Source: an uncultured Porphyromonas sp.
GTDB taxonomy: Bacteria > Bacteroidota > Bacteroidia > Bacteroidales > Porphyromonadaceae
Reading direction: 5' to 3'
Length of the DNA: 13,974 nt
NCBI GenBank assembly: GCA_900554935.1
Contig: USJF01000021.1
Span: 1 to 13,974 of the forward strand
Position 1 is the stretch's first letter; every line of letters starts with the position of its first letter. The notes under the pieces were generated by a model that saw nothing but the letters and a program-made list of their open reading frames with translations, did not search any database and was not told where the DNA came from. Position numbers and translations under genes: made by a program. Positions 6,797 through 13,974 of the stretch are shown piece after piece.

Positions 6797-7993
6797 TCAA
6801 ATGTCTTCTTGGCACAATGGGGTCAACTCCTCGGGAAGAGGTGTGATATTCTCCGCCCCGTCTATACCAATGATATAGCTATTCTCTACTCCTACAGCCC
6901 CAACTTCAGGGAATACGAACTTAGGCTCGAAGGCGATGGACATCCCATTTCTAAAAACATCTCGAGAGCGAGCAGTAAGGACGGGCACCTCATTGATCTC
7001 AATTCCAAAGCCATGTCCTACGAACTTCACTTTATTAATATGACCCATAAAGAAGTCGGATAGACCCTCTTCTTCTGCTCTTGCGACACAGTGATTGTAT
7101 ACTTCTGCCACTGGTGCACCCTCCTTGGCATAGCCTTGGAACCACCTATGAAGCTCTATAGATAGTTGGTGTGCTTTGACCACTTGCTCAGGCAGAGTAC
7201 CTATATAATAGGTGCGGGTGATATCGGTTTGATAGACGCCAAAGTTGCCCGACATATCTACCATCACTGTAGTATTGGGGAGTATCTCTTGACCGGAAGC
7301 CCCCATAGGCATTGCAAAGGTACCTTTTCCGCCCATCGTAAAGTCGTAAGGTGCGGGATTATCTGCATTGGATCCTGAAATAACATTTCCCATAAATATC
7401 TCCGACCTAGCCCCGAAAGAGCGGAATAGCCCGATAGATCCACGGCGTCGCATTTGATACTCAAGGTGATGCTGGAGGTCAAGCTCAGTCATCCCCCTCT
7501 CGTAAAGCTCTGGAACGATCCGATATATCTCCATATGCACCTGAGCTAGATGACGAATAGCCGTTAGCTCTTGCTCCGTCTTGATGCTTCTTACTCCACG
7601 CATAAGAGTAGAGGCATCAACGCTGCTTACCCCTTCTGGAGACAGCTTAGATAGCCTCTGGTAGTCTGTTACTGGTAGATAGCTAAGTTCGAGAGCTGTA
7701 GATGAAGATATGGCTAAGCCTCTTTCCTTAAGTAGGTCGGGGATTAACTCAGGCTTACGCACATTATATATTAGCTCTTCGGGGTATCCCTCTAGCACAT
7801 AAGTGGGTCGCTCAATAAAGATTAGTGGTAATGGCTCATCTTTGTGAATAAAGATATAGCCTTGTGCCACACTCCCAGTGACATACAAGAAGTTGGGCAC
7901 ACTACCTAGAAGCACGCTATCAATCTGTTGTGACTGGAGTGCTTTTTTGATCTTATTTGTTTTTAGAGTAATTTCGTCAAGTGTTGTATTCAT
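6797..7993 (-). CDS. M24 family metallopeptidase-like protein (Xaa-Pro peptidase related)
   Basis: This is a two-domain pita-bread-fold protein of 398 residues from the ATG at 7993; a TTG at 8005 lies in the same frame but is less likely. There is no signal peptide. An N-terminal creatinase/prolidase-like domain covers about 8-130. The C-terminal M24 domain carries all five dimetal ligands: D246 and D257 (VDMSGNFGVYQTDITRT), H327 (GHGFGIE), E356 (IAFEPKF) and E370 (GVENSYI). The two other histidines usual in prolidases and aminopeptidases P are absent. There is no His in the ISGSNADNPAPYDF region, and the usual HE after the GHG motif reads INEVP. I recall an M24 subgroup with the same changes, so this is probably a subfamily trait rather than damage, but the substrate is uncertain. 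The gene lies 16 bp after dgt and 26 bp before the phosphatase. Confidence 0.88.
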   Translation of the reverse strand: MNTTLDEITLKTNKIKKALQSQQIDSVLLGSVPNFLYVTGSVAQGYIFIHKDEPLPLIFIERPTYVLEGYPEELIYNVRKPELIPDLLKERGLAISSSTALELSYLPVTDYQRLSKLSPEGVSSVDASTLMRGVRSIKTEQELTAIRHLAQVHMEIYRIVPELYERGMTELDLQHHLEYQMRRRGSIGLFRSFGARSEIFMGNVISGSNADNPAPYDFTMGGKGTFAMPMGASGQEILPNTTVMVDMSGNFGVYQTDITRTYYIGTLPEQVVKAHQLSIELHRWFQGYAKEGAPVAEVYNHCVARAEEEGLSDFFMGHINKVKFVGHGFGIEINEVPVLTARSRDVFRNGMSIAFEPKFVFPEVGAVGVENSYIIGIDGAENITPLPEELTPLCQEDI

Positions 7994-8009
7994 ATTGTTA
8001 TACAATGGA

Positions 8010-9350
8010 TTAAATTGCTGGTAAACTCATTCCGGTAAACTTGCGATAAAGATCAAGCGCATAAACATCGGTCATTCCGCTAATATAGTCTAGAGCACTC
8101 TGTATCTTTCCGTACATTGTGTCGCGGTGCATATCATATTGCTCTGGAATACGCTTAAACCACAAATGACTATAGGCATTATCGGGCTTTGTCTGAACTT
8201 CTATCAATGTATCAAGTAGATATTCAAAGATGCGGAAGCCAGCGAACTCTATATCTAGCACCTCTTTTGTGAAGTAGATCTTATCAAACGCCACTTCACG
8301 AGCACGCTCAAAGGCAGTACGCTCCCGATCAGGCAAGGAGTGGATCAATGAGCCCTCAAAAGTACCCTTGAGAATCTCTTTTTCATGCTGCAGGAAAGCT
8401 TCCGTAGTGCTAGCGACTAAGCGACCAATCGCTACAGACCGTAGATAAGCTACTTGCTCATTGTGGTCTGTGACCTTGGAGAGAATCTCCTCTACATATT
8501 TATGCTGAGAGGTAGGGATAAAGGCTTGCATTAGCTCCATACACTCTTCCCTACTTATTAGCTTTAGTTTGTAGGCATCTTCTAAGTCCATAATTTGGTA
8601 GCAGATATCATCTGCCGCCTCTACTAGATATACAAGGGGATGCCGTGCATATACGGGTGGCTCTCCTTTTGCGGACTTTAAAATAAGCCCTAAGTGGTCG
8701 GCGATCTTTTGGTAACTCTCTTGCTCAGTCTCAAAAAAGCCGAACTTACCCTCGGAGCTAAGCGAAGTATAAGGATACTTGACCACAGAAGCAATTGTGC
8801 TATAAGTTAAGACAAATCCACCTTTTCGACGTCCTTTGAAGCCATGGGTAAGAAGTCGTAGAGCATTGGCATTGCCCTCGAAGTGCGCGAAGTCTTCCCA
8901 ACGCCCGCCTTCGTCCCTTACCTGCTGCTTCCAGCGTGTTCCCTTGCCTTCGGTGAAATAAGCACTTATTGCTCGTTCACCAGCATGCCCAAAAGGTGGA
9001 TTACCCATATCGTGAGCTAAGCAAGCAGCCGAAACAATGGCACCGAAGTCGGAATGGTCAGGTAATAGTTCGGGATATCTTCGGCACACTTCTCTCCCGA
9101 TTTGGGTACCAAGAGAACGACCGATACAAGATACCTCTAAACTATGAGTCAATCGGTTATGAACGAACACCTTACCAGGAAGCGGAAATACTTGAGTCTT
9201 ATTTTGCAACCGTCTAAAGGGCGGTGAGAAGATAAGTCGGTCGTAATCTCTTTGGAAGTCTGTACGATTTTCCTGCTTCTGGCTGTGCGACTCGAGTCCA
9301 AATCGTCGGTCACTTATCAGCTTCTCCCATTCCATTATCTTGCCACTCAT
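8010..9350 (-). CDS. dgt: Deoxyguanosinetriphosphate triphosphohydrolase (dGTPase, HD domain)
   Basis: This enzyme converts dNTPs, classically dGTP, to deoxynucleoside and tripolyphosphate, and so helps set the dNTP pool in the cytoplasm. It has 446 residues, a common length for the non-enterobacterial dGTPase group. The HD-domain metal residues are visible: H69 (RLTHSLEV), H113 and D114 (CLAHDMGNPPFGHAGE), and D247 (VEAADDICYQIMDLEDA). The conserved FRRLQNKTQVFPL lies at 46-58. The C-terminal part is helical and fits family members that form hexamers controlled by dNTPs. Two ATG codons compete: 9350, and 9335 (MEWEKLISDRRFG), which is closer to the start I expect for homologues. The gene begins 3 bp after the sirtuin stop and ends 16 bp before the M24 ATG, so it is very likely co-transcribed with both. 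With dut in the same run it suggests joint control of dNTP quality. Confidence 0.93.
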   Translation of the reverse strand: MSGKIMEWEKLISDRRFGLESHSQKQENRTDFQRDYDRLIFSPPFRRLQNKTQVFPLPGKVFVHNRLTHSLEVSCIGRSLGTQIGREVCRRYPELLPDHSDFGAIVSAACLAHDMGNPPFGHAGERAISAYFTEGKGTRWKQQVRDEGGRWEDFAHFEGNANALRLLTHGFKGRRKGGFVLTYSTIASVVKYPYTSLSSEGKFGFFETEQESYQKIADHLGLILKSAKGEPPVYARHPLVYLVEAADDICYQIMDLEDAYKLKLISREECMELMQAFIPTSQHKYVEEILSKVTDHNEQVAYLRSVAIGRLVASTTEAFLQHEKEILKGTFEGSLIHSLPDRERTAFERAREVAFDKIYFTKEVLDIEFAGFRIFEYLLDTLIEVQTKPDNAYSHLWFKRIPEQYDMHRDTMYGKIQSALDYISGMTDVYALDLYRKFTGMSLPAI

Positions 9351-9353
9351 CTC

Positions 9354-10049
9354 TTATGAATTATGAAGTCTATTAATCAGTTCCGCCATTCCCTTACCCG
9401 CACCCATCTTGATATGAACAAAATGACTTGAGCCAGGCACATCCTTTGGATCAATAAGATAGATCGGTGTATTCCTCGGTACGAACTGAACTAGCCCGGC
9501 CGCTGGATAAACATTGAGACTTGTGCCGATGATCACAAATATATCTGCCTCTTCTACCTCTCGTACCGCGTCCTCCATTCGAGGAACTGGCTCACCAAAA
9601 TAAACGATGAACGGACGTAGACGATTACCAAAGGCATCTCTATCATCGGTGGTCATTCTTAGTCTACCTTCTGGCAAAGGAAGCGGAGTGGAGAGGTCAC
9701 TCTCGCTACAGCACTTCATAAGCTCTCCATGAAGGTGGATAATATGGCTACTCCCAGCACGCTCATGGAGATCATCAATGTTTTGGGTAATAACAGTCAC
9801 GTCATAGTCCTTCTCCAGCTCAGCAAGTAACTTATGCCCTTGATTAGGCTGGGCATTAACACACTGTTCACGGCGGTCGTTGGCAAAGTCGATGACCAAC
9901 TTTGGGTTGCGCCTATATCCTTCGGCCGAGGCAACATCCTCCACGGAGTAATTCTCCCACAACCCGTCACTATCTCTAAATGTAGCGATACCACTTTCAG
10001 CACTTATTCCAGCTCCAGTAAGAGCCACTAACTTCTTCTTTCTCATCAT
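9354..10049 (-). CDS. NAD-dependent protein deacylase, sirtuin family (Sir2/CobB type)
   Basis: This protein removes acyl groups from lysines using NAD+, releasing nicotinamide and O-acyl-ADP-ribose. It has 231 residues, the length of a compact bacterial CobB-like sirtuin. The Rossmann NAD motifs are GAGISAESGIATFRDSDGLW (12-31), TQNIDDLHERAG (88-99) with catalytic H107 in HLHGEL, and GTSLNVYPAAG (175-185). Two points are unusual. The zinc site is missing: only C113-C114 are near the first Cys pair position, and the second CxxC pair is absent between 115 and 146. In the SIRT5-like specificity motif Y-x-x-R, the Arg is kept (R59) but the Tyr position reads A56, so preference for succinyl or malonyl groups is uncertain. 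ATG codons at 10049 and 10046 are both possible. It lies 11 bp after the GH92 gene and 3 bp before dgt. Confidence 0.9.
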   Translation of the reverse strand: MMRKKKLVALTGAGISAESGIATFRDSDGLWENYSVEDVASAEGYRRNPKLVIDFANDRREQCVNAQPNQGHKLLAELEKDYDVTVITQNIDDLHERAGSSHIIHLHGELMKCCSESDLSTPLPLPEGRLRMTTDDRDAFGNRLRPFIVYFGEPVPRMEDAVREVEEADIFVIIGTSLNVYPAAGLVQFVPRNTPIYLIDPKDVPGSSHFVHIKMGAGKGMAELINRLHNS

Positions 10050-10060
10050 TCATTATATTC

Positions 10061-12289
10061 TTACCAATCGTGTGGCGTGCTACCCATCTGTATCTCAAGG
10101 TTACCTCCCTTTGCCATCTGCTCAAAGGTGATATAACGCTCATCAAAAGGCTCCCCATTGAGACGCACACTTTGGATATAAATATTCTCACTGCTATTAT
10201 CTAGCACTTTTATCTTGAATACGCCATCACGCACCTTTAACTCAGCACTATCTATCATAGGACTACCGAAGTAATAACGTCCTCCGCAAGGCTCCATCTG
10301 ATAAAAGCCTAGTGCCGATAAAATGTACCACGCACTCATCTGCCCAGCATCTTCATTGCCCGAAAGGCCATCGTAATCGGCATGATACAGCTCGGTCATT
10401 ACCTGCCTAAGTAGCGGAGCAGCTTTGCTCTGCTTTCCCAACATACTATACATATAAAGTATGTGGTGGCTCGGCTCATTACCATGGGCAAATTGACCAA
10501 TCAGTCCAGAGATATCAGGAGATACATCATCACCTTCAATCACCGATGGGAGTATAAATAGACTATCCAACTTTGAGATAAACTGCTTTTCTCCACCAAA
10601 GCACTCTACCAAACCCTTCACATCGTGAGGCACGAGGAAAGTATACTGCCATGCATTTCCTTCGCAATAGTCATCATTGCGGTGAGTAGATGCAAGTGGA
10701 TTAAAGTCGGGATTAAAGTTCCCCTTTATATCTACACCACGCATAAACCGAGTATCTGGATCAAAGTGATGGCGATAACTCTTGCTACGATCAAGGAAGT
10801 ACTTATAATCCTCCTCGTGCCCTAAAGCTTGTGCTACCATCGCTACAGACCAATCAGCTATTGCATATTCAAGATCATAAGCCACACTCTCCAGCATACC
10901 ATCATAAGGGATATAGCCGTACTGGATGCGGTACTCTTGTTCTCGCTTGGATACCATAGCCGATACCTTAAGTGCTTCATAAGCCATCTCCTTATCAGCC
11001 ACATAACCCTTGAGAATAGCATCGGCTAGTACTGGAATGCCAGGTGCACCAACCATAGTATAAGTCTCATTACCCGCTAAGTGCCAGATAGGTAGCTCAC
11101 CTTGCTCCTCATATATCGCCATCATTGTTGCTACCATATCTGGCATCTTATCGGGGTGAATCAAAGTCATAAGAGGGTGTGCTGCCCGATAGGTATCCCA
11201 GAGGGAAAAGATAGTGTAATTAGTGAAATCCGCCTTTTCGTGGACCTTTTGATCTGCTCCGTAATAACTACCATCCACATCACAAAAGGTGCTTGGTGCC
11301 ATCATCGTATGGTAGAGTCCTGTATAGAATATCTTCATTACATCAGGTAGGTGACTCTCTATTTTCACCTTACTGAGCTCCTTATTCCAAAGTTGCTTCG
11401 CTTCAGCTCGGACCTCATCAAATTGCCACCCCTTTTGCTCCGCCTCCATATTCTTCCACGCCTCCTCTATAGAAGTAGGCGAAAGGGCAACCCTCATTAC
11501 CACCTCTCTTTCTAGGTTGGGATCGAGATCTATACGACCATAGACCACCTTACCTTGACCTTCCTTCTCAAGAGGCTGCCCATCAGCTATTACAGTCAGA
11601 TCCTCAAAAGGTTGAGATAGCTCTACTGCGAAGTAAACCTTCTGATCCTTTGCCCAACCAGTAGAGTAACGGTACCCCTCTAATTTCGTATCGCCAGCGA
11701 TATTGATGTATCCCTCTGTAGCCTTATCCCAGTTACCTCCATTCTCCAAGTCAAAGATAATGGCACGCTCCTCTGACCCTTCCGGGAAAATATACTTGTG
11801 GTAGCCAATTCGATTAGTAGCCGTTAGCTCCACATCAATACCATATCGCTCCAAATGGGTTGAGTAATACCCAGGCTCCACATGTTCCACCGACCGGCGA
11901 CTATAGCTCCAAAGTCCGCTCTGTGGGTCGTCTTGAGTACCACGTGCGTAAGTCACCTCACCAGTAACTGGCATCACCGTAATATCTAGTAAGTCACCAA
12001 TCCCTGTGCCACTAAGATGAGTATGAGAGAAACCAATCACCGTTGAGTCGCTCACATGATATCCGCTACACCAATCCCAACCAGTAGTAACACTAGTAGG
12101 GCCCAATTGCACCATTCCCCAAGGAACAGAAGCTCCTAGAAAAACATGTCCATGACCACCAGTACCGATCCAAGGATCCACAAAGTCTGTAGGTGACCAC
12201 TCTGCCTCTACTCGGTGCTTACTTTCCTTGCATCCAAGCATCAAAAGTGCAACTAGTACGCCTAGCACACACAAGATTCTTTTACTCAT
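10061..12289 (-). CDS. GH92 family alpha-mannosidase lipoprotein
   Basis: This is a calcium-dependent exo-alpha-mannosidase of glycoside hydrolase family 92, probably acting on alpha-1,2- or related mannosides of host N-glycans or microbial mannans. I chose the ATG at 12289 (742 residues) because AGGATAGGTAAG precedes it; the longer frame starts with TTG at 12304. The N-terminus is a lipoprotein signal with lipobox LMLGC and C20 lipidated, followed by KES, so it is likely anchored in the outer membrane. Family motifs are VDPWIGTGGHGHVF (37-50), GFSHTHLSGTG (86-96), LWDTYRAAHPL (363-373), YCEGNAWQYTFLVPHD with probable general acid E543, GNEPSHH (603-609) and SGNEDAGQMSAWY (643-655) with the catalytic-base Asp region. 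Length and motif order are normal for a full GH92. It lies between dut (15 bp) and the sirtuin (11 bp), without neighbouring SusC/SusD genes, so it is not in a typical polysaccharide utilisation locus. Confidence 0.95.
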   Translation of the reverse strand: MSKRILCVLGVLVALLMLGCKESKHRVEAEWSPTDFVDPWIGTGGHGHVFLGASVPWGMVQLGPTSVTTGWDWCSGYHVSDSTVIGFSHTHLSGTGIGDLLDITVMPVTGEVTYARGTQDDPQSGLWSYSRRSVEHVEPGYYSTHLERYGIDVELTATNRIGYHKYIFPEGSEERAIIFDLENGGNWDKATEGYINIAGDTKLEGYRYSTGWAKDQKVYFAVELSQPFEDLTVIADGQPLEKEGQGKVVYGRIDLDPNLEREVVMRVALSPTSIEEAWKNMEAEQKGWQFDEVRAEAKQLWNKELSKVKIESHLPDVMKIFYTGLYHTMMAPSTFCDVDGSYYGADQKVHEKADFTNYTIFSLWDTYRAAHPLMTLIHPDKMPDMVATMMAIYEEQGELPIWHLAGNETYTMVGAPGIPVLADAILKGYVADKEMAYEALKVSAMVSKREQEYRIQYGYIPYDGMLESVAYDLEYAIADWSVAMVAQALGHEEDYKYFLDRSKSYRHHFDPDTRFMRGVDIKGNFNPDFNPLASTHRNDDYCEGNAWQYTFLVPHDVKGLVECFGGEKQFISKLDSLFILPSVIEGDDVSPDISGLIGQFAHGNEPSHHILYMYSMLGKQSKAAPLLRQVMTELYHADYDGLSGNEDAGQMSAWYILSALGFYQMEPCGGRYYFGSPMIDSAELKVRDGVFKIKVLDNSSENIYIQSVRLNGEPFDERYITFEQMAKGGNLEIQMGSTPHDW

Positions 12290-12301
12290 CTTACCTATCC
12301 T
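12290..12301 (-). promoter_or_regulatory. Shine-Dalgarno-like site that decides the GH92 start
   Basis: On the minus strand this reads AGGATAGGTAAG directly before the ATG at 12289, with AGGA 8 bases upstream. The alternative TTG at 12304 directly abuts the dut stop codon and has no comparable site. A purine-rich site here is notable because the other starts in the run lack one. Confidence 0.5.
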
Positions 12302-12304
12302 CAA

Positions 12305-12751
12305 TTATTTTACACCTGTATGGCCAAATCCTCCCGCTCCTCGTTCGGTCTCCTCCAATTCCGCTACTGCATACCAAACCACATGAGCATGCTTAGCCAC
12401 TACCATTTGGCAAATTCTCTCACCTGGCTCAATGGTATATGGAGTATCCGAAAGGTTAACAATGATAGCCTTCAATTCTCCCCTATAGTCAGCATCAATC
12501 GTACCTGGAGAATTGAGCAATGTGAGCCCATGCTTTAGTGCCAATCCACTTCGCGGTCTCATCTGCGCTTCATACCCTTCTGGCAAAGCTATAAATAGGC
12601 CAGTTGGCACTGCGATCCTCTGTAAGGGCTCAAGATGAATAGGAGTCTCTATATTTGCCCGAAGGTCAAGTCCTGCAGAGAGGGGCGTTGCATACTCAGG
12701 AAGAGGGAAAGGACTGTGATTGATTATTCTTATTTCTACTTGATTACTCAT
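12305..12751 (-). CDS. dut: Deoxyuridine 5'-triphosphate nucleotidohydrolase (dUTPase)
   Basis: This enzyme hydrolyses dUTP to dUMP and pyrophosphate. It keeps uracil out of DNA and supplies dUMP for thymidylate synthesis. It has 148 residues, the normal size of a homotrimeric dUTPase. All five family motifs are present in order: AGLDLRA (26-32), [11 protein letters not shown] (65-75), [14 protein letters not shown] (81-94) with the catalytic Asp, [11 protein letters not shown] (111-121), and [10 protein letters not shown] (137-146), the flexible C-terminal arm that closes over the active site. The start is an ATG at 12751, 9 bp after the lpxK stop, and the GH92 start follows 15 bp after its own stop. 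This placement indicates co-transcription with lpxK. Nothing is odd in the sequence. Confidence 0.97.
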   Translation of the reverse strand: MSNQVEIRIINHSPFPLPEYATPLSAGLDLRANIETPIHLEPLQRIAVPTGLFIALPEGYEAQMRPRSGLALKHGLTLLNSPGTIDADYRGELKAIIVNLSDTPYTIEPGERICQMVVAKHAHVVWYAVAELEETERGAGGFGHTGVK

Positions 12752-12760
12752 ATTCCTAAC

Positions 12761-13849
12761 TTATAATGGTAAACCATTGAACTTAATCGCTTTATTAGCT
12801 TTACGTAGTAGCCTGATCTTATCCTCCAAAGCTATCTCTATAGATATTGGCAATATCCATATTCTACCTCTCACCTCTTCTGGAATCCAGCGTTGACAAG
12901 TTAGTAGTCTCATACCGTCCTTCTCTGTTGTAAGGATAAAGAGTTCCCGATCATTACGAAGGTCATCCACCAACACCTCCACCTCCTCTCTAGTGAAACG
13001 ATGGTGATCAGGATACTCCACGTAGTCAACCACCTTAGGGAAGGTACTCTTACATGTCTTCTGAAAAGCAGCCGGCCGCGCGATTCCGCTTACCACCAAG
13101 ATAGGACTATCTTGAGTAAGTCTATGATTGAGATGAGCATCTGATCTTGAAAATAATGGCTTCGGTTGCTCATATTTCACACTGGTACAGAAGACATCCT
13201 GATATGCCATTGCCCCAAGATTATCTATCTTGAGGCGCTTCTCAGTCACATTGACCTGACGTGGTGTACCAGTAAAGATAATAGCTTCAGCTCTAGTGGC
13301 TTCCTTCCGACTTTCACGCAATCTACCATAAGGTAGCAGATAATCATTGTAATAAGGCTTGCTATAAGGAGTAAGCAATATGGAGAATGAAGGGATAACA
13401 CTCCGGTGCTGAAATCCATCATCCATCAGTACTACATCTGGACGTTCATTCTCGGGCATCGCTTGCATCGTCTCCAATGCCCTACGTCTATTCCCATCAA
13501 TGTAGACCATCACATCAGGATGTTTTTGCTTGATCTGAAACGGCTCATCACCAATTCTATCAGCATCGTCATCTAGCGTAGCAATAATAGGACGACGAGT
13601 ACGCCGGCCATATCCACGCGAGAGAACTGCGACCTTATACTCTCGCTTTAGAAGAGAGATAAGTAGCTCAATATGAGGTGTCTTACCACTTCCTCCGACA
13701 GATAGATTACCTATACAAATAGTAGGAATTACCGACTTCCATGAAGAGAGGATACGATGGTCATAAGCGAAATTGCGGATACCTACAGCCATTGAATAAA
13801 GGGCTGTGGGTATCCACAATAGGATATTTCGTCGCTCTGGTCTCCCCAT
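12761..13849 (-). CDS. lpxK: Tetraacyldisaccharide 4'-kinase
   Basis: This is the lipid A 4'-kinase. It phosphorylates the 4' position of the tetraacyldisaccharide-1-phosphate on the inner face of the inner membrane, in the late part of the lipid A pathway. It has 362 residues, close to the usual length. The N-terminal segment (about 9-25, ILLWIPTALYSMAVGIR) is the amphipathic membrane-docking helix. The P-loop is VGGSGKT (51-57) within PTICIGNLSVGGSGKTPH. Further family motifs are LSRGYGRR (76-83), RIGDEP (98-103), LMDDGFQHR (141-149) with the conserved acidic pair D143-D144, LLPYGRLRE (171-179), YPDHHRF (279-285) and TTEKDGMRL (307-315). The start is an ATG at 13849, 16-21 bp after the end of the partial upstream frame. 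In Bacteroidales, lipid A 4' phosphate may later be removed, but the kinase is still part of the core pathway. Confidence 0.95.
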   Translation of the reverse strand: MGRPERRNILLWIPTALYSMAVGIRNFAYDHRILSSWKSVIPTICIGNLSVGGSGKTPHIELLISLLKREYKVAVLSRGYGRRTRRPIIATLDDDADRIGDEPFQIKQKHPDVMVYIDGNRRRALETMQAMPENERPDVVLMDDGFQHRSVIPSFSILLTPYSKPYYNDYLLPYGRLRESRKEATRAEAIIFTGTPRQVNVTEKRLKIDNLGAMAYQDVFCTSVKYEQPKPLFSRSDAHLNHRLTQDSPILVVSGIARPAAFQKTCKSTFPKVVDYVEYPDHHRFTREEVEVLVDDLRNDRELFILTTEKDGMRLLTCQRWIPEEVRGRIWILPISIEIALEDKIRLLRKANKAIKFNGLPL

Positions 13850-13870
13850 GCTAAGACAACTCTTTTTACA

Positions 13871-13972
13871 TCATTTCCAACCTTGATTGAGTGGTCTCAC
13901 AAGCTGTAGCCCCCACTCTACGCTTAAGCTCATTCCGCCCAGCTGCGGCTGGGAGCGAGCTAACGACACCAA
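13871..13972 (-). CDS. Possible 3' end of an upstream gene, frame uncertain
   Basis: The last 100 or so bases are open on the minus strand in two frames. One ends at a TGA (13871-13873) and reads ...QPQLGGMSLSVEWGLQL and then VRPLNQGWK. Its alternating hydrophobic pattern looks like an outer-membrane beta-strand. The other frame spans 13866-13973, ends in TAA and reads ...LKRRVGATACETTQSRLEMM. I slightly prefer the first. In related genomes I would expect sppA upstream of lpxK, but neither peptide clearly matches an SppA end. The short distance to lpxK (16-21 bp) fits an upstream operon member. The stretch may also be non-coding. Confidence 0.3.
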   Translation of the reverse strand: MVSLARSQPQLGGMSLSVEWGLQLVRPLNQGWK

Positions 13973-13974
13973 GG

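Noticed and set aside
8010..10049. Sirtuin plus dGTPase as an antiviral defence pair
   Set aside because: Both are short, standard metabolic forms with ordinary motifs and sit in a core-gene run with lpxK and dut. No defence-type fused domains or mobile-element signs are present.
10061..12289. GH92 gene as part of a polysaccharide utilisation locus
   Set aside because: No SusC/SusD pair, regulator or other glycosidase lies in the window; neighbours are core metabolic genes.
12290..12304. TTG start for the GH92 gene at 12304
   Set aside because: An in-frame ATG at 12289 is preceded by AGGATAGGTAAG and gives a normal lipoprotein signal; the TTG directly abuts the dut stop codon.
13938..13953. 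GC-rich hairpin CCCAGC-tgcg-GCTGGG as a terminator or a stray copy of the 22-bp repeat
   Set aside because: It has no T-run in either direction and lies in a stretch that is probably coding. It shares ATTCCG and CTGCGG with the repeat unit, but only about 13 of 22 positions agree.

Overview
The window looks like a chromosomal segment of a Bacteroidales bacterium, most likely Porphyromonas or a close relative. Two observations support this. The few promoters I can read match the Bacteroidetes -7 consensus TAnnTTTG, and most genes lack a Shine-Dalgarno sequence. The gene content also fits: several peptidases for dipeptides and X-Pro peptides, a GH92 mannosidase lipoprotein, a secreted alkaline phosphatase and a DUF6078-like protein. 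The genus call is inference from gene content and was not checked against a database.

Left part (1-3710), plus strand: the 3' part of an aminopeptidase P gene cut by the window edge, a terminator-like hairpin, a gamma-carbonic-anhydrase-like hexapeptide protein, and a secreted C69 dipeptidase that ends at a strong bidirectional terminator.

Middle part (3711-5053): an array of four 22-bp palindromic repeats, a small orphan lipoprotein on the minus strand, and a divergently transcribed DUF6078-like protein with a Cys cluster. The divergent intergenic region carries a -7 box for each gene and a perfect 7-bp inverted repeat placed like an operator. A second bidirectional terminator closes the DUF6078-like gene.

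Right part (5070-13974), minus strand: a tightly packed run of seven complete genes, read right to left as lpxK, dut, GH92 mannosidase, sirtuin, dgt, M24 peptidase-like protein and alkaline phosphatase. A partial reading frame lies upstream of lpxK. Gaps are 3 to 26 bp with no visible internal promoter or terminator, so this is probably one operon. It mixes lipid A synthesis (lpxK), deoxynucleotide clean-up (dut, dgt), NAD-dependent deacylation (sirtuin) and envelope hydrolases (GH92, phosphatase).

Most of the window is ordinary core metabolism and I do not see a convincing new system. The best candidates for a second look are the 22-bp palindromic array, the divergent lipoprotein/DUF6078 pair with its operator-like palindrome, and the M24 homologue, which keeps its metal ligands but lacks the usual catalytic histidines. 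Three annotated-looking start sites (12304, 8005, 6776) are TTG codons; I moved them to nearby downstream ATG codons.
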